A stretch of DNA of 64,000 nt from DATAUD01 sp036501665 (lineage in GTDB: Bacteria > Verrucomicrobiota > Verrucomicrobiia > Limisphaerales > Palsa-1400). Every line of letters starts with the position of its first letter. The first letter of the stretch is position 1. A program made the translations under genes and the position numbers. A model generated the notes under the pieces. It searched no databases and was not told where the DNA came from. It saw only the letters and a list, made by a program, of their open reading frames with translations. Below, one piece after another: positions 24,754 to 33,174 of the stretch. The DNA lies in NCBI GenBank assembly GCA_036501665.1, contig DASXZW010000084.1:38692-102691 (forward strand), written 5' to 3'.

Positions 24754-27006
24754 CTAAAACGCATACGTCACCGATCCAAACACCCCCCGCCTCTCCCCGT
24801 ACTGCGCCGCATTCACCCCCACGCCGCTTCCAGTCCGCAACGGATAAACGTTATCCGTCACATTGATCACGTCCACCCGTAACTTCAAATGCTCCTTCCC
24901 GCTCCATTTAATTCCCTCTTCAACGCCCATGCCAATGGAGTAATACGCGCCTACATCCGAACCATTCGGAATCGGGTCCGCCCCGTCGGTTCCTGGAATC
25001 ACCCCCGGCCCATCCTGCCGAAGCCCGCTCCCATAAAGCGCATCCACAAAAAATCGTGTCGCCGAATGGTTCGATTGCTTCCAAACATAATCCGCCCCAA
25101 ACGACCCCGTCACCCGCTGGTCATGGTCCAGGTAAATCCAATGATTGTTGACATAATTGATCGTCGCTTGATCGCCCCAAAGAAATTGCGCCGTTTGCGC
25201 CCCTCGCCCCTGGGCAACCGAATAAGCCACGTTCGCGTAAGTCGAAAAACCGCCCAGCGTATAATTCGCCGTGAACTCCACCCCTCGCACGCGCCCCTCC
25301 GTATAATTAAACGACGACAAAATCAGCGACTGCCCAAAGAACCCGTCATCAAGCTGGTCCTGCGCAGTCTTGTAATATCCATCCACCCCCAACGTCAGCC
25401 CCGGCAGCACTTGATGGCTGACACCGATGTCATAATAGTTCGCGCGCTCCGCCCGGCCTGGGCTTCCCGATGTCAGCGTCTGCGCCCCGGAAGTTCCATT
25501 GAACGCCGCCAAATCCGAATTCGGGATTGTCTCCAGCGGTGGCGGCGTAAAGTACCGCGAATACCCTATGTGAAACGAAGTCGTTTTGATCGGTTGATAA
25601 ACCAGGTTGATTCGCGGGCTGAGTTGATTTTCATCGTCCGTCGTTGAGTTATAAACGTCAAAACGCCCGCCAAAATTAAGCGTCAGCTTCGGGACAATTT
25701 TCCATTCATCCTGCAAATACATTCCGGCAAAAAGGGCGTGCGGCGAATTGTTTTGCGCAAGTGGAAACGCCGCCCCGGACGCATTTCCATCCGCCGTGGT
25801 GGGAAATAGAGTCGTAATGGTGTCGGCGGAAGAAGCTTCTTCCAACAGCATCACGCCGCCCCGCAAAGTATGATGATCGCCCAAGGTATAACTCGCGTCG
25901 CCCTGAAGTCCGCCCGAGTAAAGCCTTCGGTTTTCATCCGTCGCAACGCCATTGTTATAATCCAATGTCGCCGCAATGTCGTCCGGCACATAATGCGCCC
26001 CGCTCTCCCGCGCGAAACCCGCCACCTGAAAATCCAGGTTGCCCGCCGATTTTTGGTAAGCCAGCACACCATAATAATTCTGCTCATGCTGATTGTCGTC
26101 CAACGCCGTTGCCGCCAGCCCACCCGGCCCTTCAGCCCACGGCGCTCCGCTCGGCTGCGGCGTCGATGGCAGGCTCGGGTCGATTGGGAGTTGGTATTGG
26201 CTGTCATCAATGCTCGCCATCAACGTCAGCCGGCTCGAATCATCAATCACATAGGAACCATACATAAAACTCCTGTATTGGTCCGTGTAATCATGAATCG
26301 GCGTCGCGCTCGGCGTCGGATTTTCGATCCCGATGCCGTTGTGATCGTAACTGCCGCTGACAAAGAAGTTGAACTTCCCCTGCGTCCCTCCGTATTCAAA
26401 ACTCGGAATGATCGTGTCATAACTTCCGCCATAAACCGTCGCCTGCCCCGCGTTTTCAAATCCCGCCTTGGTCTGAATATCAACTATTCCCGCCGTGCGA
26501 AACCCATACTCCGCCGGCAACGACCCGGTCAGCAGCGACATGCTTTGCACAAAATGCGGGTCCAACTCCGATCCAAACCCCGTAATCCCTTCTGGAAGAA
26601 GCACATCGTCGATCCGGTACTGAATATTGGCGTGCTCGCCGCGCAAATGCGTTTGCCCCAGCGAATCCTCCGCCATCCCTGGCGTTCTGAGCAGGATTTG
26701 GCTGAACGGCGCATCCGCCCCCTGCGGAATATCCGCAAGCTGCGCCGCTGTGATTTCATATTTGGAACTCCCCAAACTCGGAACAATCTGCTCCCGCGCC
26801 TCATTCAAATGCCCAACAACCGTAACCGTCCCCAGCTCCGTCGCATTGGTCCCATTATTCCCATTATTCGTATTACTCCCATAATTCCCATTGGTCCCAT
26901 TAGAATCACTCTTCGCAGAAACACCATTGCTTTGCGCCATAGCACCCACCCCAGCCAGCCCCACAGTCAAATAAATACTCCAGCAAAAAATCCTGATATT
27001 TTTCAT
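24754..27006 (-). CDS. TonB-dependent outer-membrane receptor
   Basis: 750 residues. Signal peptide to about residue 24 (GLAGVGAMAQ), then a low-complexity Asn/Gly linker and a TonB-box-like ELGTVTVVGH. The plug domain has ITAAQLADIPQG and LLRTPGM, and QTHLRGEHANIQYRIDDV matches the plug consensus. The rest is a 22-strand-type beta-barrel with alternating patterns and a terminal aromatic, GSVTYAF. A GAGAGGA Shine-Dalgarno lies about 9 bases before the ATG. No iron- or cobalamin-specific feature was seen, so the substrate is unknown. The upstream small Cys/His protein could point to a metal, but that is inference. Confidence 0.93.
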   Translation of the reverse strand: MKNIRIFCWSIYLTVGLAGVGAMAQSNGVSAKSDSNGTNGNYGSNTNNGNNGTNATELGTVTVVGHLNEAREQIVPSLGSSKYEITAAQLADIPQGADAPFSQILLRTPGMAEDSLGQTHLRGEHANIQYRIDDVLLPEGITGFGSELDPHFVQSMSLLTGSLPAEYGFRTAGIVDIQTKAGFENAGQATVYGGSYDTIIPSFEYGGTQGKFNFFVSGSYDHNGIGIENPTPSATPIHDYTDQYRSFMYGSYVIDDSSRLTLMASIDDSQYQLPIDPSLPSTPQPSGAPWAEGPGGLAATALDDNQHEQNYYGVLAYQKSAGNLDFQVAGFARESGAHYVPDDIAATLDYNNGVATDENRRLYSGGLQGDASYTLGDHHTLRGGVMLLEEASSADTITTLFPTTADGNASGAAFPLAQNNSPHALFAGMYLQDEWKIVPKLTLNFGGRFDVYNSTTDDENQLSPRINLVYQPIKTTSFHIGYSRYFTPPPLETIPNSDLAAFNGTSGAQTLTSGSPGRAERANYYDIGVSHQVLPGLTLGVDGYYKTAQDQLDDGFFGQSLILSSFNYTEGRVRGVEFTANYTLGGFSTYANVAYSVAQGRGAQTAQFLWGDQATINYVNNHWIYLDHDQRVTGSFGADYVWKQSNHSATRFFVDALYGSGLRQDGPGVIPGTDGADPIPNGSDVGAYYSIGMGVEEGIKWSGKEHLKLRVDVINVTDNVYPLRTGSGVGVNAAQYGERRGVFGSVTYAF
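26844..26906 (-). repeat. Tandem 9-mer AATGGGANN repeat encoding an Asn-Gly linker
   Basis: On the minus strand, imperfect units of AATGGGACC and AATGGGAAT encode SNGTNGNYGSNTNNGNNGTN (residues about 36-58) between the signal peptide and TonB box of the receptor. Units are multiples of three, so slippage would keep frame. Confidence 0.7.
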
Positions 27007-27087
27007 AACACAGTCCTCTCAAAATATTAAAGTTGACACAGTATCGGATTAAACCCTGGTGGATAAGAATTCCAGTTCAGGAACCGC

Positions 27088-27113
27088 AAACGGGTGGAAA
27101 CAGCCACCCGTTT
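27088..27113 (-). promoter_or_regulatory. Perfect 10-bp hairpin between small gene and TonB receptor
   Basis: AAACGGGTGG (27088-27097) and CCACCCGTTT (27104-27113) around AAACAG. It lies about 80 bases upstream of the receptor ATG and just after the small secreted protein gene. There is no T-tract on the minus strand, so it is more likely mRNA processing, attenuation or an operator than a simple terminator. Confidence 0.6.
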
Positions 27114-27134
27114 CCAGGGCATCTAACGAATTAA

Positions 27135-27464
27135 TTACGAGACCGACTGTGAGGAAGGAGGACCGCGGCAGGAAATTAACCGAACATCTGTCGAAACTAA
27201 AACACCGGACCCGCAAAGCGGCTCCGCGGAAAAACCAGGAACATCGCGCACCACCTGAACCGTGGCGCACGCCGAATGGACCTGCCCATGCAGCAGCAGC
27301 GTGACCGCGCACTGGTGCGAAGGATCATTTGCGTCGGAGTGGACAAGCGCATGCAACGCGGGAACCGCCGCCATCGCCTGCAACGTCAGGAAGAGAACTA
27401 CGCAAAACGCCGCCATGCCCGATCGAGCTTCCCGGAAGAAGTTGCGCAATGGCCGCCGCGTCAT
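27135..27464 (-). CDS. Small secreted Cys/His protein, DUF2946-like
   Basis: 109 residues. A signal peptide (AAFCVVLFLTLQAMAAVPA) is followed by HALVHSDANDPSHQCAVTLLLHGQ, VHSACATVQV and three further Cys or Cys-rich positions. The HxxxHSD, HQCAVTLLxHGQ pattern resembles DUF2946-type proteins that often precede TonB receptors in metal-related loci. Assignment is tentative and no function is known. The gene is upstream of the receptor on the same strand. A sigma70-like promoter TTGCAA-N18-TATATT ends almost at the ATG, so the mRNA may be leaderless. Confidence 0.65.
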   Translation of the reverse strand: MTRRPLRNFFREARSGMAAFCVVLFLTLQAMAAVPALHALVHSDANDPSHQCAVTLLLHGQVHSACATVQVVRDVPGFSAEPLCGSGVLVSTDVRLISCRGPPSSQSVS

Positions 27465-27472
27465 GTGTGGAG

Positions 27473-27502
27473 AATATAGAATTGACCGCCCTTTAATTGC
27501 AA
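27473..27502 (-). promoter_or_regulatory. Sigma70-like promoter TTGCAA-N18-TATATT
   Basis: Minus strand: -35 TTGCAA at 27502-27497, 18-base spacer, -10 TATATT at 27478-27473. The start site would fall near 27466, two bases before the ATG at 27464 of the small secreted protein gene. Confidence 0.5.
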
Positions 27503-27560
27503 CCTTTTTTTGCGTTTAAAGTGTTAAAAAATGCGGGTTGAGATGAGGGCCACGAGCGGC

Positions 27561-27589
27561 TTGACTCAGCAATCAATGTCAAATAAAGA
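27561..27589 (+). promoter_or_regulatory. Sigma70-like promoter TTGACT-N17-TAAAGA
   Basis: -35 TTGACT at 27561-27566, 17-base spacer, -10 TAAAGA at 27584-27589, with the start site predicted near 27596. The GTG of the LRR gene is at 27599, giving a leader of about 3 bases. Divergent from the promoter at 27473. Confidence 0.5.
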
Positions 27590-27598
27590 ATAGACATC

Positions 27599-28711
27599 GT
27601 GGTTTTCCAAAGAATAAATCAGTGGTGCTTTGGGCTTAACAATATTCTGGCTGCCATAATCCTCGGTGCGACTCTTGTCGCCGGAACAACAGCCCAGGGC
27701 GCATTCACATACATGGCAAATACGGATAGCGTCAGTGTCACAATCACTGGTTACACAGACAGTGTGCCAGATGATCTTGTAATCCCGCCTAAGATAAACG
27801 GATTGACCGTGACTGCCATAGGGGAAGGTGCTTTTGGTGAGGTGAATAATTTGACTAATGTCACAATTCCGAACACCGTTACCACAATCGGCGAAGCGGC
27901 GTTTAATGCCGCAGGACTAACTAGTGTTACGATTCCTTACGGAGTCACTAATATAAGCGACGCAGCGTTCGAAGACTGCGAAAATATGACGAATGCTATT
28001 ATTCCAGCGAGTGTCACGACGATTGGGCCAGGCGCGTTTAGCGATACTGCGCTAACAGACGTAACGATTCCTAATAGCGTCGCCAATCTTGGTGATGGCG
28101 CTCTTAGCTCCTGCCACGATCTTACAAATGTCTCGTTAGGATCGGGTGTTACTAGCATCGCACATGCAACGTTTGTTGGAGACTTTATGCTTCAAACTAT
28201 TAAGATTCCGGCGGCGGTGACGAACCTTGGAGACATTGCATTTGAGGATTGCTCCATATTAACAGACGTCTTTTTCTTGGGCAACGCGCCAAACGTTGAA
28301 TCGACAACATTTCCAAATACTGCTTTTTACGGCTTCCATGATATGCAGATATCCAACTATTATACGGCTACGGCGTACTATCTGCCTGGAACAACTGGAT
28401 GGGATCAGTTCATGACCAATACTTTAATGTCTGCAACTGGAGACAGTCCTACAAACGAGTTCGTTCCTGCCGTGCTTTGGAATCCCACAATCCAAACCAC
28501 TGGAACGAATTTCGGCGTGCAGAACGGGCAATATGGTTTTAATGTCACGGCCACCACGAACCTGCCCATTGCCATTGAGGCTTGCGATGATTTAACACAG
28601 AGCAATTGGGTCGTTTTGCAGCGCCTCACCTTGACGAACGGCCTTTACCATTTCAGTGAAACATTTCATACCAACGCCCCCACGCGATTTTACCGCATCG
28701 GTTTTCCCTAG
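27599..28711 (+). CDS. Secreted leucine-rich-repeat (BspA-like) protein
   Basis: 370 residues, GTG start; an in-frame TAA 15 bases upstream fixes the upper limit. A signal peptide (AAIILGATLVAGTTAQG) is followed by at least six LRR_5-type repeats of about 23 residues with the frame LTNVTIPNTVTTIGEAAF, LTSVTIPYGVTNISDAAF and so on. The C-terminal 80 residues form a separate module (LPIAIEACDDLTQSNWVVL, LTNGLYHFSETFHTNAPTRF, YRIGFP) of a kind I associate with Verrucomicrobiota extracellular proteins. DNA here is visibly more AT-rich than the neighbours, hinting at transfer or relaxed selection. Probably a cell-surface or adhesion protein. Confidence 0.8.
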   Translation: MVFQRINQWCFGLNNILAAIILGATLVAGTTAQGAFTYMANTDSVSVTITGYTDSVPDDLVIPPKINGLTVTAIGEGAFGEVNNLTNVTIPNTVTTIGEAAFNAAGLTSVTIPYGVTNISDAAFEDCENMTNAIIPASVTTIGPGAFSDTALTDVTIPNSVANLGDGALSSCHDLTNVSLGSGVTSIAHATFVGDFMLQTIKIPAAVTNLGDIAFEDCSILTDVFFLGNAPNVESTTFPNTAFYGFHDMQISNYYTATAYYLPGTTGWDQFMTNTLMSATGDSPTNEFVPAVLWNPTIQTTGTNFGVQNGQYGFNVTATTNLPIAIEACDDLTQSNWVVLQRLTLTNGLYHFSETFHTNAPTRFYRIGFP

Positions 28712-28768
28712 GTGAACTGGTGGCACCCGCTGCGCGATGCCGCTCTTTTATTGTGCTGTCAGGCAATG
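28711..28768 (+). repeat. TTGTGCTG-family repeat fused to LRR stop codon
   Basis: The element starts in the TAG stop (TAGGTGAACTGGTGGCACCC) and includes TGCGCGATGCCGC and CTCTTTTATTGTGCTGTC. It shares CTCTTTTATTGTGCTG with 33059 and similar bases with 36086 and 22145. The rest of the 269-base gap to 28981 holds no ORF or motif I recognise. Confidence 0.7.
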
Positions 28769-28980
28769 TGGCCTTTGGACTGAGGCGAAACAGAGCCAAA
28801 AACCCAAAAAAGTCCGTTCTCTTTTCACTATTTTCGAATGGTTACAGTTTTTTAACCGCTTTAATTCACAAAAAGTAGGCCCAAGCCCCATTCAAGCCAT
28901 AAGTTATCCGCTTTAGTATTTCCCCTTATCGACGATTGGCTGCATCCAAACTCATGCGCCCAGCGTAGTGATAATTTGAC

Positions 28981-30345
28981 ATGCTTTGTCGATTTCCTTT
29001 CTCAGTTGGTGCGCTCTGCGCACTTTTGGCGTCGCCCGCGGGGTTCCCGCTTCCGGCCACCGCCGCACCCAACGAAGTCGCCCCGCAAATCGCCGCGCCC
29101 GACCTTTCATGCGAAGCCTGCAAAATAATCCTGCTGGACCCCGCGTCCGCCGAGCGCGACCCCGTTGACGCTCAAATCGCTCAAACCCAAAATCGCATCA
29201 AAACCGACCGCAACCCCGGCCCGCAAGTGGAACGCCTCGGCTGGTTATTTGTGGAAAAAGCCCGCGTCAGCAACGATCCCGGCTTTTACAAGCTGGCCGA
29301 GGAATGCGCCCGCTGCCTCGAATCGGCTAACAGCAATTCTCCCGATGCAATTTTGCTCAGGGGTCACGTCCTTCACAGCCTGCACCACTTCAAAGAAGCC
29401 GAACCGCTCGCGTTGGAATTGGTGAAAAAGCGCGGCCTTGCCTTCGACTTCGGATTGCTTGGCGACATTGAATATGACCAGGGCAAAATCCCCGAAGCCG
29501 TAGCCGCCTATCAACGGATGGTCGATCTGCGGCCCGACCTCCAGGCTTACAGTCGTGTCGCCCAGGTTCGCTGGATTACAGGCGATTTAACCGGTGCCAT
29601 CGAAGCGATGACCACAGCCGCCGAAGCCGGAAGCCCGCTCAACGCCGAACCGACCGCCTGGACTCTTTCCCGTCTTGCCTTGCTGAAACTTCAGTCCGGC
29701 GATTTTTCAGGAGCGCGGCAATCCGCCTTGGCTGCCCTGCAAATGCAAACCAACAGCGCTCCAGCATTGTTTGCCCTCGGTCGCGTTCAACTTGCCACTG
29801 GCGACACTAACGCTGCGGTGGACTCGCTCAAACAGGCAGCCTCCTTGAATCATTTGCCCGAAGCTCAGTGGATTTTGGCCGATGCGTTGCGCGCGACAGG
29901 CGATAACGATCAAGCCGCCGTAGTCGAGAAAGAACTCCAGAATCGCGGCGCAGCGGAAGATCCGCGTTCCTATTCCCTCTATCTTTCCACTCGCGGAATC
30001 GAACCGGAACTTGCGCTCAGGCTGGCAAAAAAAGAACTCGACACGCGCGCGGACATTTTCACCCACGACGCTCTTGCCTGGGCGCTCAACGCAAATCACC
30101 AAGTCGCGCAGGCGCAGGACGAAATGAAAAAAGCTCTCGCCGAAGGCACAGAGGACGCCCGCCTGTTCTTTCACGCCGCGATTATTTCCGCCGCCGCCGG
30201 AAACAAGGACGAATCCGCCCGCTGCTCACGCCTCGCGTTGAAATATAAACAAATGCTTTTTCCTTCCGAACTCGAACAACTCCGCCGCATTGCTCGGAGC
30301 GATCAACTTAGTCAACAAAACGTCCCCGGCATCAGTCCCAACTAA
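28981..30345 (+). CDS. Secreted tetratricopeptide-repeat protein
   Basis: 454 residues. The signal peptide spans the first 28 or so residues (GALCALLASPAGFPLPATAA), followed by a Cys-containing start (LSCEACKIILLDP). About eight TPR units of 34 residues follow, for example ALFALGRVQLATGDTNAAVDSLKQAASLN and FDFGLLGDIEYDQGKIPEAVAAYQRMVDLRPD. It is a scaffold-type protein, probably periplasmic. It is followed at 30374 by a DUF4331 gene and at 32006 by a HupE/UreJ gene, a trio I recognise as recurrent. No direct function can be read from sequence. Confidence 0.85.
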   Translation: MLCRFPFSVGALCALLASPAGFPLPATAAPNEVAPQIAAPDLSCEACKIILLDPASAERDPVDAQIAQTQNRIKTDRNPGPQVERLGWLFVEKARVSNDPGFYKLAEECARCLESANSNSPDAILLRGHVLHSLHHFKEAEPLALELVKKRGLAFDFGLLGDIEYDQGKIPEAVAAYQRMVDLRPDLQAYSRVAQVRWITGDLTGAIEAMTTAAEAGSPLNAEPTAWTLSRLALLKLQSGDFSGARQSALAALQMQTNSAPALFALGRVQLATGDTNAAVDSLKQAASLNHLPEAQWILADALRATGDNDQAAVVEKELQNRGAAEDPRSYSLYLSTRGIEPELALRLAKKELDTRADIFTHDALAWALNANHQVAQAQDEMKKALAEGTEDARLFFHAAIISAAAGNKDESARCSRLALKYKQMLFPSELEQLRRIARSDQLSQQNVPGISPN

Positions 30346-30373
30346 ATCCGCAGTACGAAACACAAGCACCTAT

Positions 30374-31927
30374 ATGAAAAATCGTCTCTTAACCGGCTCG
30401 GCGGCTTTATTGGCCGCCGCGTCGCTTCTGCCGCTAAATGCCCGCGCGTCCAGTCACATGGACGCTCCTCTGATCACACTCGACCCCGCCGCCAACACGA
30501 CCGACGTTTATGCGTTTGTCTCCAGCGGAGAAAACGGCGACACCAATAATTACCTGGTCGTCGGCCTCGGCGTTTATCCCTTCGAAGAACCCGGCATCGG
30601 CCCGAACCAATACAACTTCGATCCGAACGTCCTTTACCAAATTCACGTTTGCACCACGAACAAAGCAAAGGCGCTGGGCAAAAATGCCCAGGACGATATC
30701 GCCGCCGGTCGCGCCACGCTGAGCTATGAGTTCCAATTCAACACCACTTACGCCACCACGGGAACGATTCTCGTCTCGTATCTCGGCGTGATCACAAACA
30801 TAGGTGATCCCAGCCAGAACCTGCTTCAGACCTACTCGATCACGAAGGTCGATCACCGCAATAACAAATCGACGGTCATTGGAAAAAACATTCCCGTCCC
30901 GCCGAATAACGAAGGCATTGCCACCCCGCTTTATAATGTCGGCGACGACGGCAACAACGTCGCCAAACCCGGCGTAGCCGACCCGGCGCTGCTCGATTCC
31001 TACACCCGCCAGGCCATCTACACCAATAACGGCTATCTGGCCTTCGCCGGCCAGCGTGACGACGGTTTCTATGCCGATGTCCTGGGCGTCTTCGACCTGC
31101 TCCAGCTTCGCAATCCCGGAAAAGACACCCAAAAAGGTTTCAACATCCACGAAATCGTCCTCCGCATTCCCATCTCCGAGTTAGGCTCGGACATGCAGAC
31201 AGTCGGCGTCTATGCCACCACAAGCCGCAAGTCCACCAAGACCTTGCGCAACGGTTTCAATTACACGGCGGCGCAACTCGAACGCCTCGACGGCAAAGGC
31301 ACCGATCCGTTCGGTTTGGGTTTGAACAAAGTTGACCTCCAATCCGGCGCCTGGGTGCAAGTCGCCCGCCAGGGCAACCCGCTCTTCAACGAGGTCCTGG
31401 TCGCCATCGCCGACAAGGACCTTTACAGCCGCACCAGTCCTATAATTGACAGCATCGTATTCGAGAAATACGCCCTGAGTCCCGAACCCTGCAAACTCTA
31501 TGATGAAATCTATCCAAACGTCGCCACAAACACGGCCATCGAAAACAACCGCACCGACATCGCCTACATCTACATTCCCGACCTCATCAAGGTTGATCTC
31601 TCCACCGGCCCTGCCCGCTTGCAAGGCGGCGGCGCCGACGACGCCGGCTACAGCAGCCTCAGCGTCTTCGGCGGCGACACGCTCAACAGCAAACTAAGTG
31701 GCGGCGCGATTTCCGGCGGCTGGCCCAACGGCCGCCGTTACGGCGACAACGTCGTCGATATCGCGTTGAAGGCCCTATTCGATTCAACGAACATCTTGTC
31801 CGCCGGCTTCGGCATCTTCACCACCCCGAACGCCAGTGACAACGTCCCGACCAATGACATGGTTTATAACAAAGTGTTCCCATACGAATCCACGCCGCAC
31901 AACGGCCGCAATCATTCGCACGATTAA
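30374..31927 (+). CDS. Secreted DUF4331 protein
   Basis: About 517 residues. Start chosen at the ATG of MKNRLLTGSAALLAAASLLP, which gives a clean signal peptide; the frame to 30290 overlaps the TPR gene. Mature N-terminus ASSHMDAPLITLDPAANTTDVYAFVS is the DUF4331 hallmark (SSHREAPLI-DPAADNTD in other members). ADPALLDSYTRQAIYTNNGYLAFAGQRDDGF and KVFPYESTPHNGRNH also fit the family. Role unknown; the DPAA-x-TD motif has been compared with beta-propeller metal or sugar sites. Encoded between the TPR and HupE genes on the same strand. Confidence 0.85.
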   Translation: MKNRLLTGSAALLAAASLLPLNARASSHMDAPLITLDPAANTTDVYAFVSSGENGDTNNYLVVGLGVYPFEEPGIGPNQYNFDPNVLYQIHVCTTNKAKALGKNAQDDIAAGRATLSYEFQFNTTYATTGTILVSYLGVITNIGDPSQNLLQTYSITKVDHRNNKSTVIGKNIPVPPNNEGIATPLYNVGDDGNNVAKPGVADPALLDSYTRQAIYTNNGYLAFAGQRDDGFYADVLGVFDLLQLRNPGKDTQKGFNIHEIVLRIPISELGSDMQTVGVYATTSRKSTKTLRNGFNYTAAQLERLDGKGTDPFGLGLNKVDLQSGAWVQVARQGNPLFNEVLVAIADKDLYSRTSPIIDSIVFEKYALSPEPCKLYDEIYPNVATNTAIENNRTDIAYIYIPDLIKVDLSTGPARLQGGGADDAGYSSLSVFGGDTLNSKLSGGAISGGWPNGRRYGDNVVDIALKALFDSTNILSAGFGIFTTPNASDNVPTNDMVYNKVFPYESTPHNGRNHSHD

Positions 31928-31943
31928 CCATCAACTCCCGATG

Positions 31944-31981
31944 GTAAAAAAACGGGGCCGGCGGCAGGGAGGGTCGCCGGT
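31944..31981 (+). terminator. GC-rich hairpin after DUF4331 gene
   Basis: GGGCCGGCG ... CGCCGGTCCC, a 9-bp stem with one bulge, in the 78-base gap before HupE. No T-tract follows on the plus strand (AATTCAAT), while seven A precede it. It may be partial attenuation or a stabiliser. Confidence 0.4.
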
Positions 31982-32005
31982 CCCAATTCAATATTTAAAA
32001 TTCCT

Positions 32006-33058
32006 ATGCTAATTCGCCGCTTCATCGCCACACTCGCATTTCTGTCCGCGGCAATTTCATCCTTCGCGCACGACCCCGGCCTAAGCTCGGCAAAACTGGT
32101 CCTCGAATACGGCGCCCTCCACGCCACGCTGACTTTCGCTCCCGCCGACATCGACTCCATCTGCAACGGAGAAAAACCATCCCTCGCCCAATTAAACCAA
32201 GTCGCCGCACAAAGTCTCGAAATTTGGTTTGACGGCAAGAAACAGCTCGCGACCGAATCCAAAGCCCGAGTCCTCGACAACAAAGACGTCGAGTTCGCGC
32301 TAAGTTTCCCCGCTCCCGCCGCCTCCAAACTCCGCATCAACTCAGCCTTGCTCGACCGCCTTGCCTTCGGCCACCGTCAATACTTTTCTCTGACTTCCGC
32401 CTACGGTTCAACCCTCTCCGAAAAACTCCTCAGCGCCACAAGCCACGACATCGAGGTTCCTCTTTCCGCCGCCGCATCAGCCCAAACACCGCCCCCATCC
32501 CATCCGTTCACCCAATTCCTCGGGATGGGCGTCCGTCACATTCTCACCGGCTACGACCATCTGCTTTTCCTTTTCGCGCTCCTCATCGGTTGCAGGCGGT
32601 TTTCCTCCGTGATCAAAGTGATCACCGCCTTCACCGTCGCGCATTCCATTAGCCTCGCGCTCGCGACTCTCGGCTGGGTCGAAATCCCCGGCAGAATCGT
32701 CGAACCCCTGATCGCCGCGTCAATCGTCTATGTCGGCGTTGAAAATCTCGTGCGCCGCCAAAACGTCTCGCACCGCGCCCTCCTGACATTCGGTTTCGGT
32801 TTGGTCCACGGTTTCGGTTTCGCCGGCGCGCTCCGCGAAATGGGAGTCGGCGTCAACGGTGGCGCGGTCGCCATCCCGCTGCTCGCCTTCAACAGCGGCG
32901 TGGAAATCGGCCAAATGATGGTTGCCTCGGTGATTCTTCCCATCCTCTGGCATTTCAAGGACAAACCGCAATTCGCCATCCGCTGGGCTCCCGTCTGCTC
33001 CGCGATTGTCGTGCTCGCCGGCGGTTTCTGGTTCGTCCAACGCGTTTTTTTTTCCTAA
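32006..33058 (+). CDS. HupE/UreJ-family membrane protein
   Basis: 350 residues. A signal peptide (IRRFIATLAFLSAAISSFAH) precedes a periplasmic domain of about 140 residues with no signature. Residues about 170-345 hold the membrane core: GMGVRHILTGYDHLLFLFALL (conserved GxxH-x5-DHLLFL), VAHSISLALATLG and GFGLVHGFGFAGALRE. HupE and UreJ homologues are metal permeases, classically nickel, but the substrate here is not established. It is third in the TPR / DUF4331 / HupE group. Its TAA is directly followed by a GGTAGCGCGG repeat. Confidence 0.85.
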   Translation: MLIRRFIATLAFLSAAISSFAHDPGLSSAKLVLEYGALHATLTFAPADIDSICNGEKPSLAQLNQVAAQSLEIWFDGKKQLATESKARVLDNKDVEFALSFPAPAASKLRINSALLDRLAFGHRQYFSLTSAYGSTLSEKLLSATSHDIEVPLSAAASAQTPPPSHPFTQFLGMGVRHILTGYDHLLFLFALLIGCRRFSSVIKVITAFTVAHSISLALATLGWVEIPGRIVEPLIAASIVYVGVENLVRRQNVSHRALLTFGFGLVHGFGFAGALREMGVGVNGGAVAIPLLAFNSGVEIGQMMVASVILPILWHFKDKPQFAIRWAPVCSAIVVLAGGFWFVQRVFFS

Positions 33059-33140
33059 GGTAGCGCGGCAGCACCCGCTTTGCGGTGCAGCTCTTTTATT
33101 GTGCTGACTCTGCGCCGACGCCACTAATATTTCCGGCTAA
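33059..33140 (+). repeat. Composite TTGTGCTG repeat at the HupE stop
   Basis: Begins right after the TAA. CACCCGCTTTGCGGTGCAG, then CTCTTTTATTGTGCTGAC, CTGCGCCGACGCC, ACTAATATTTCCGG. The inner CCGCTTTGCGG forms a small hairpin. Shares its body with 36086, 28711 and 22145, and its tail with the GGTAGGG palindromes at 7246 and 24529. Confidence 0.75.
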
Positions 33141-33174
33141 AATCAGAAAATCAAATCTTCGCTCCCCGCCCCAA

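Noticed and set aside
30290..30373. Longer N-terminus for the DUF4331 protein
   Set aside because: It overlaps the TPR gene and would bury the signal peptide; the ATG at 30374 is better.
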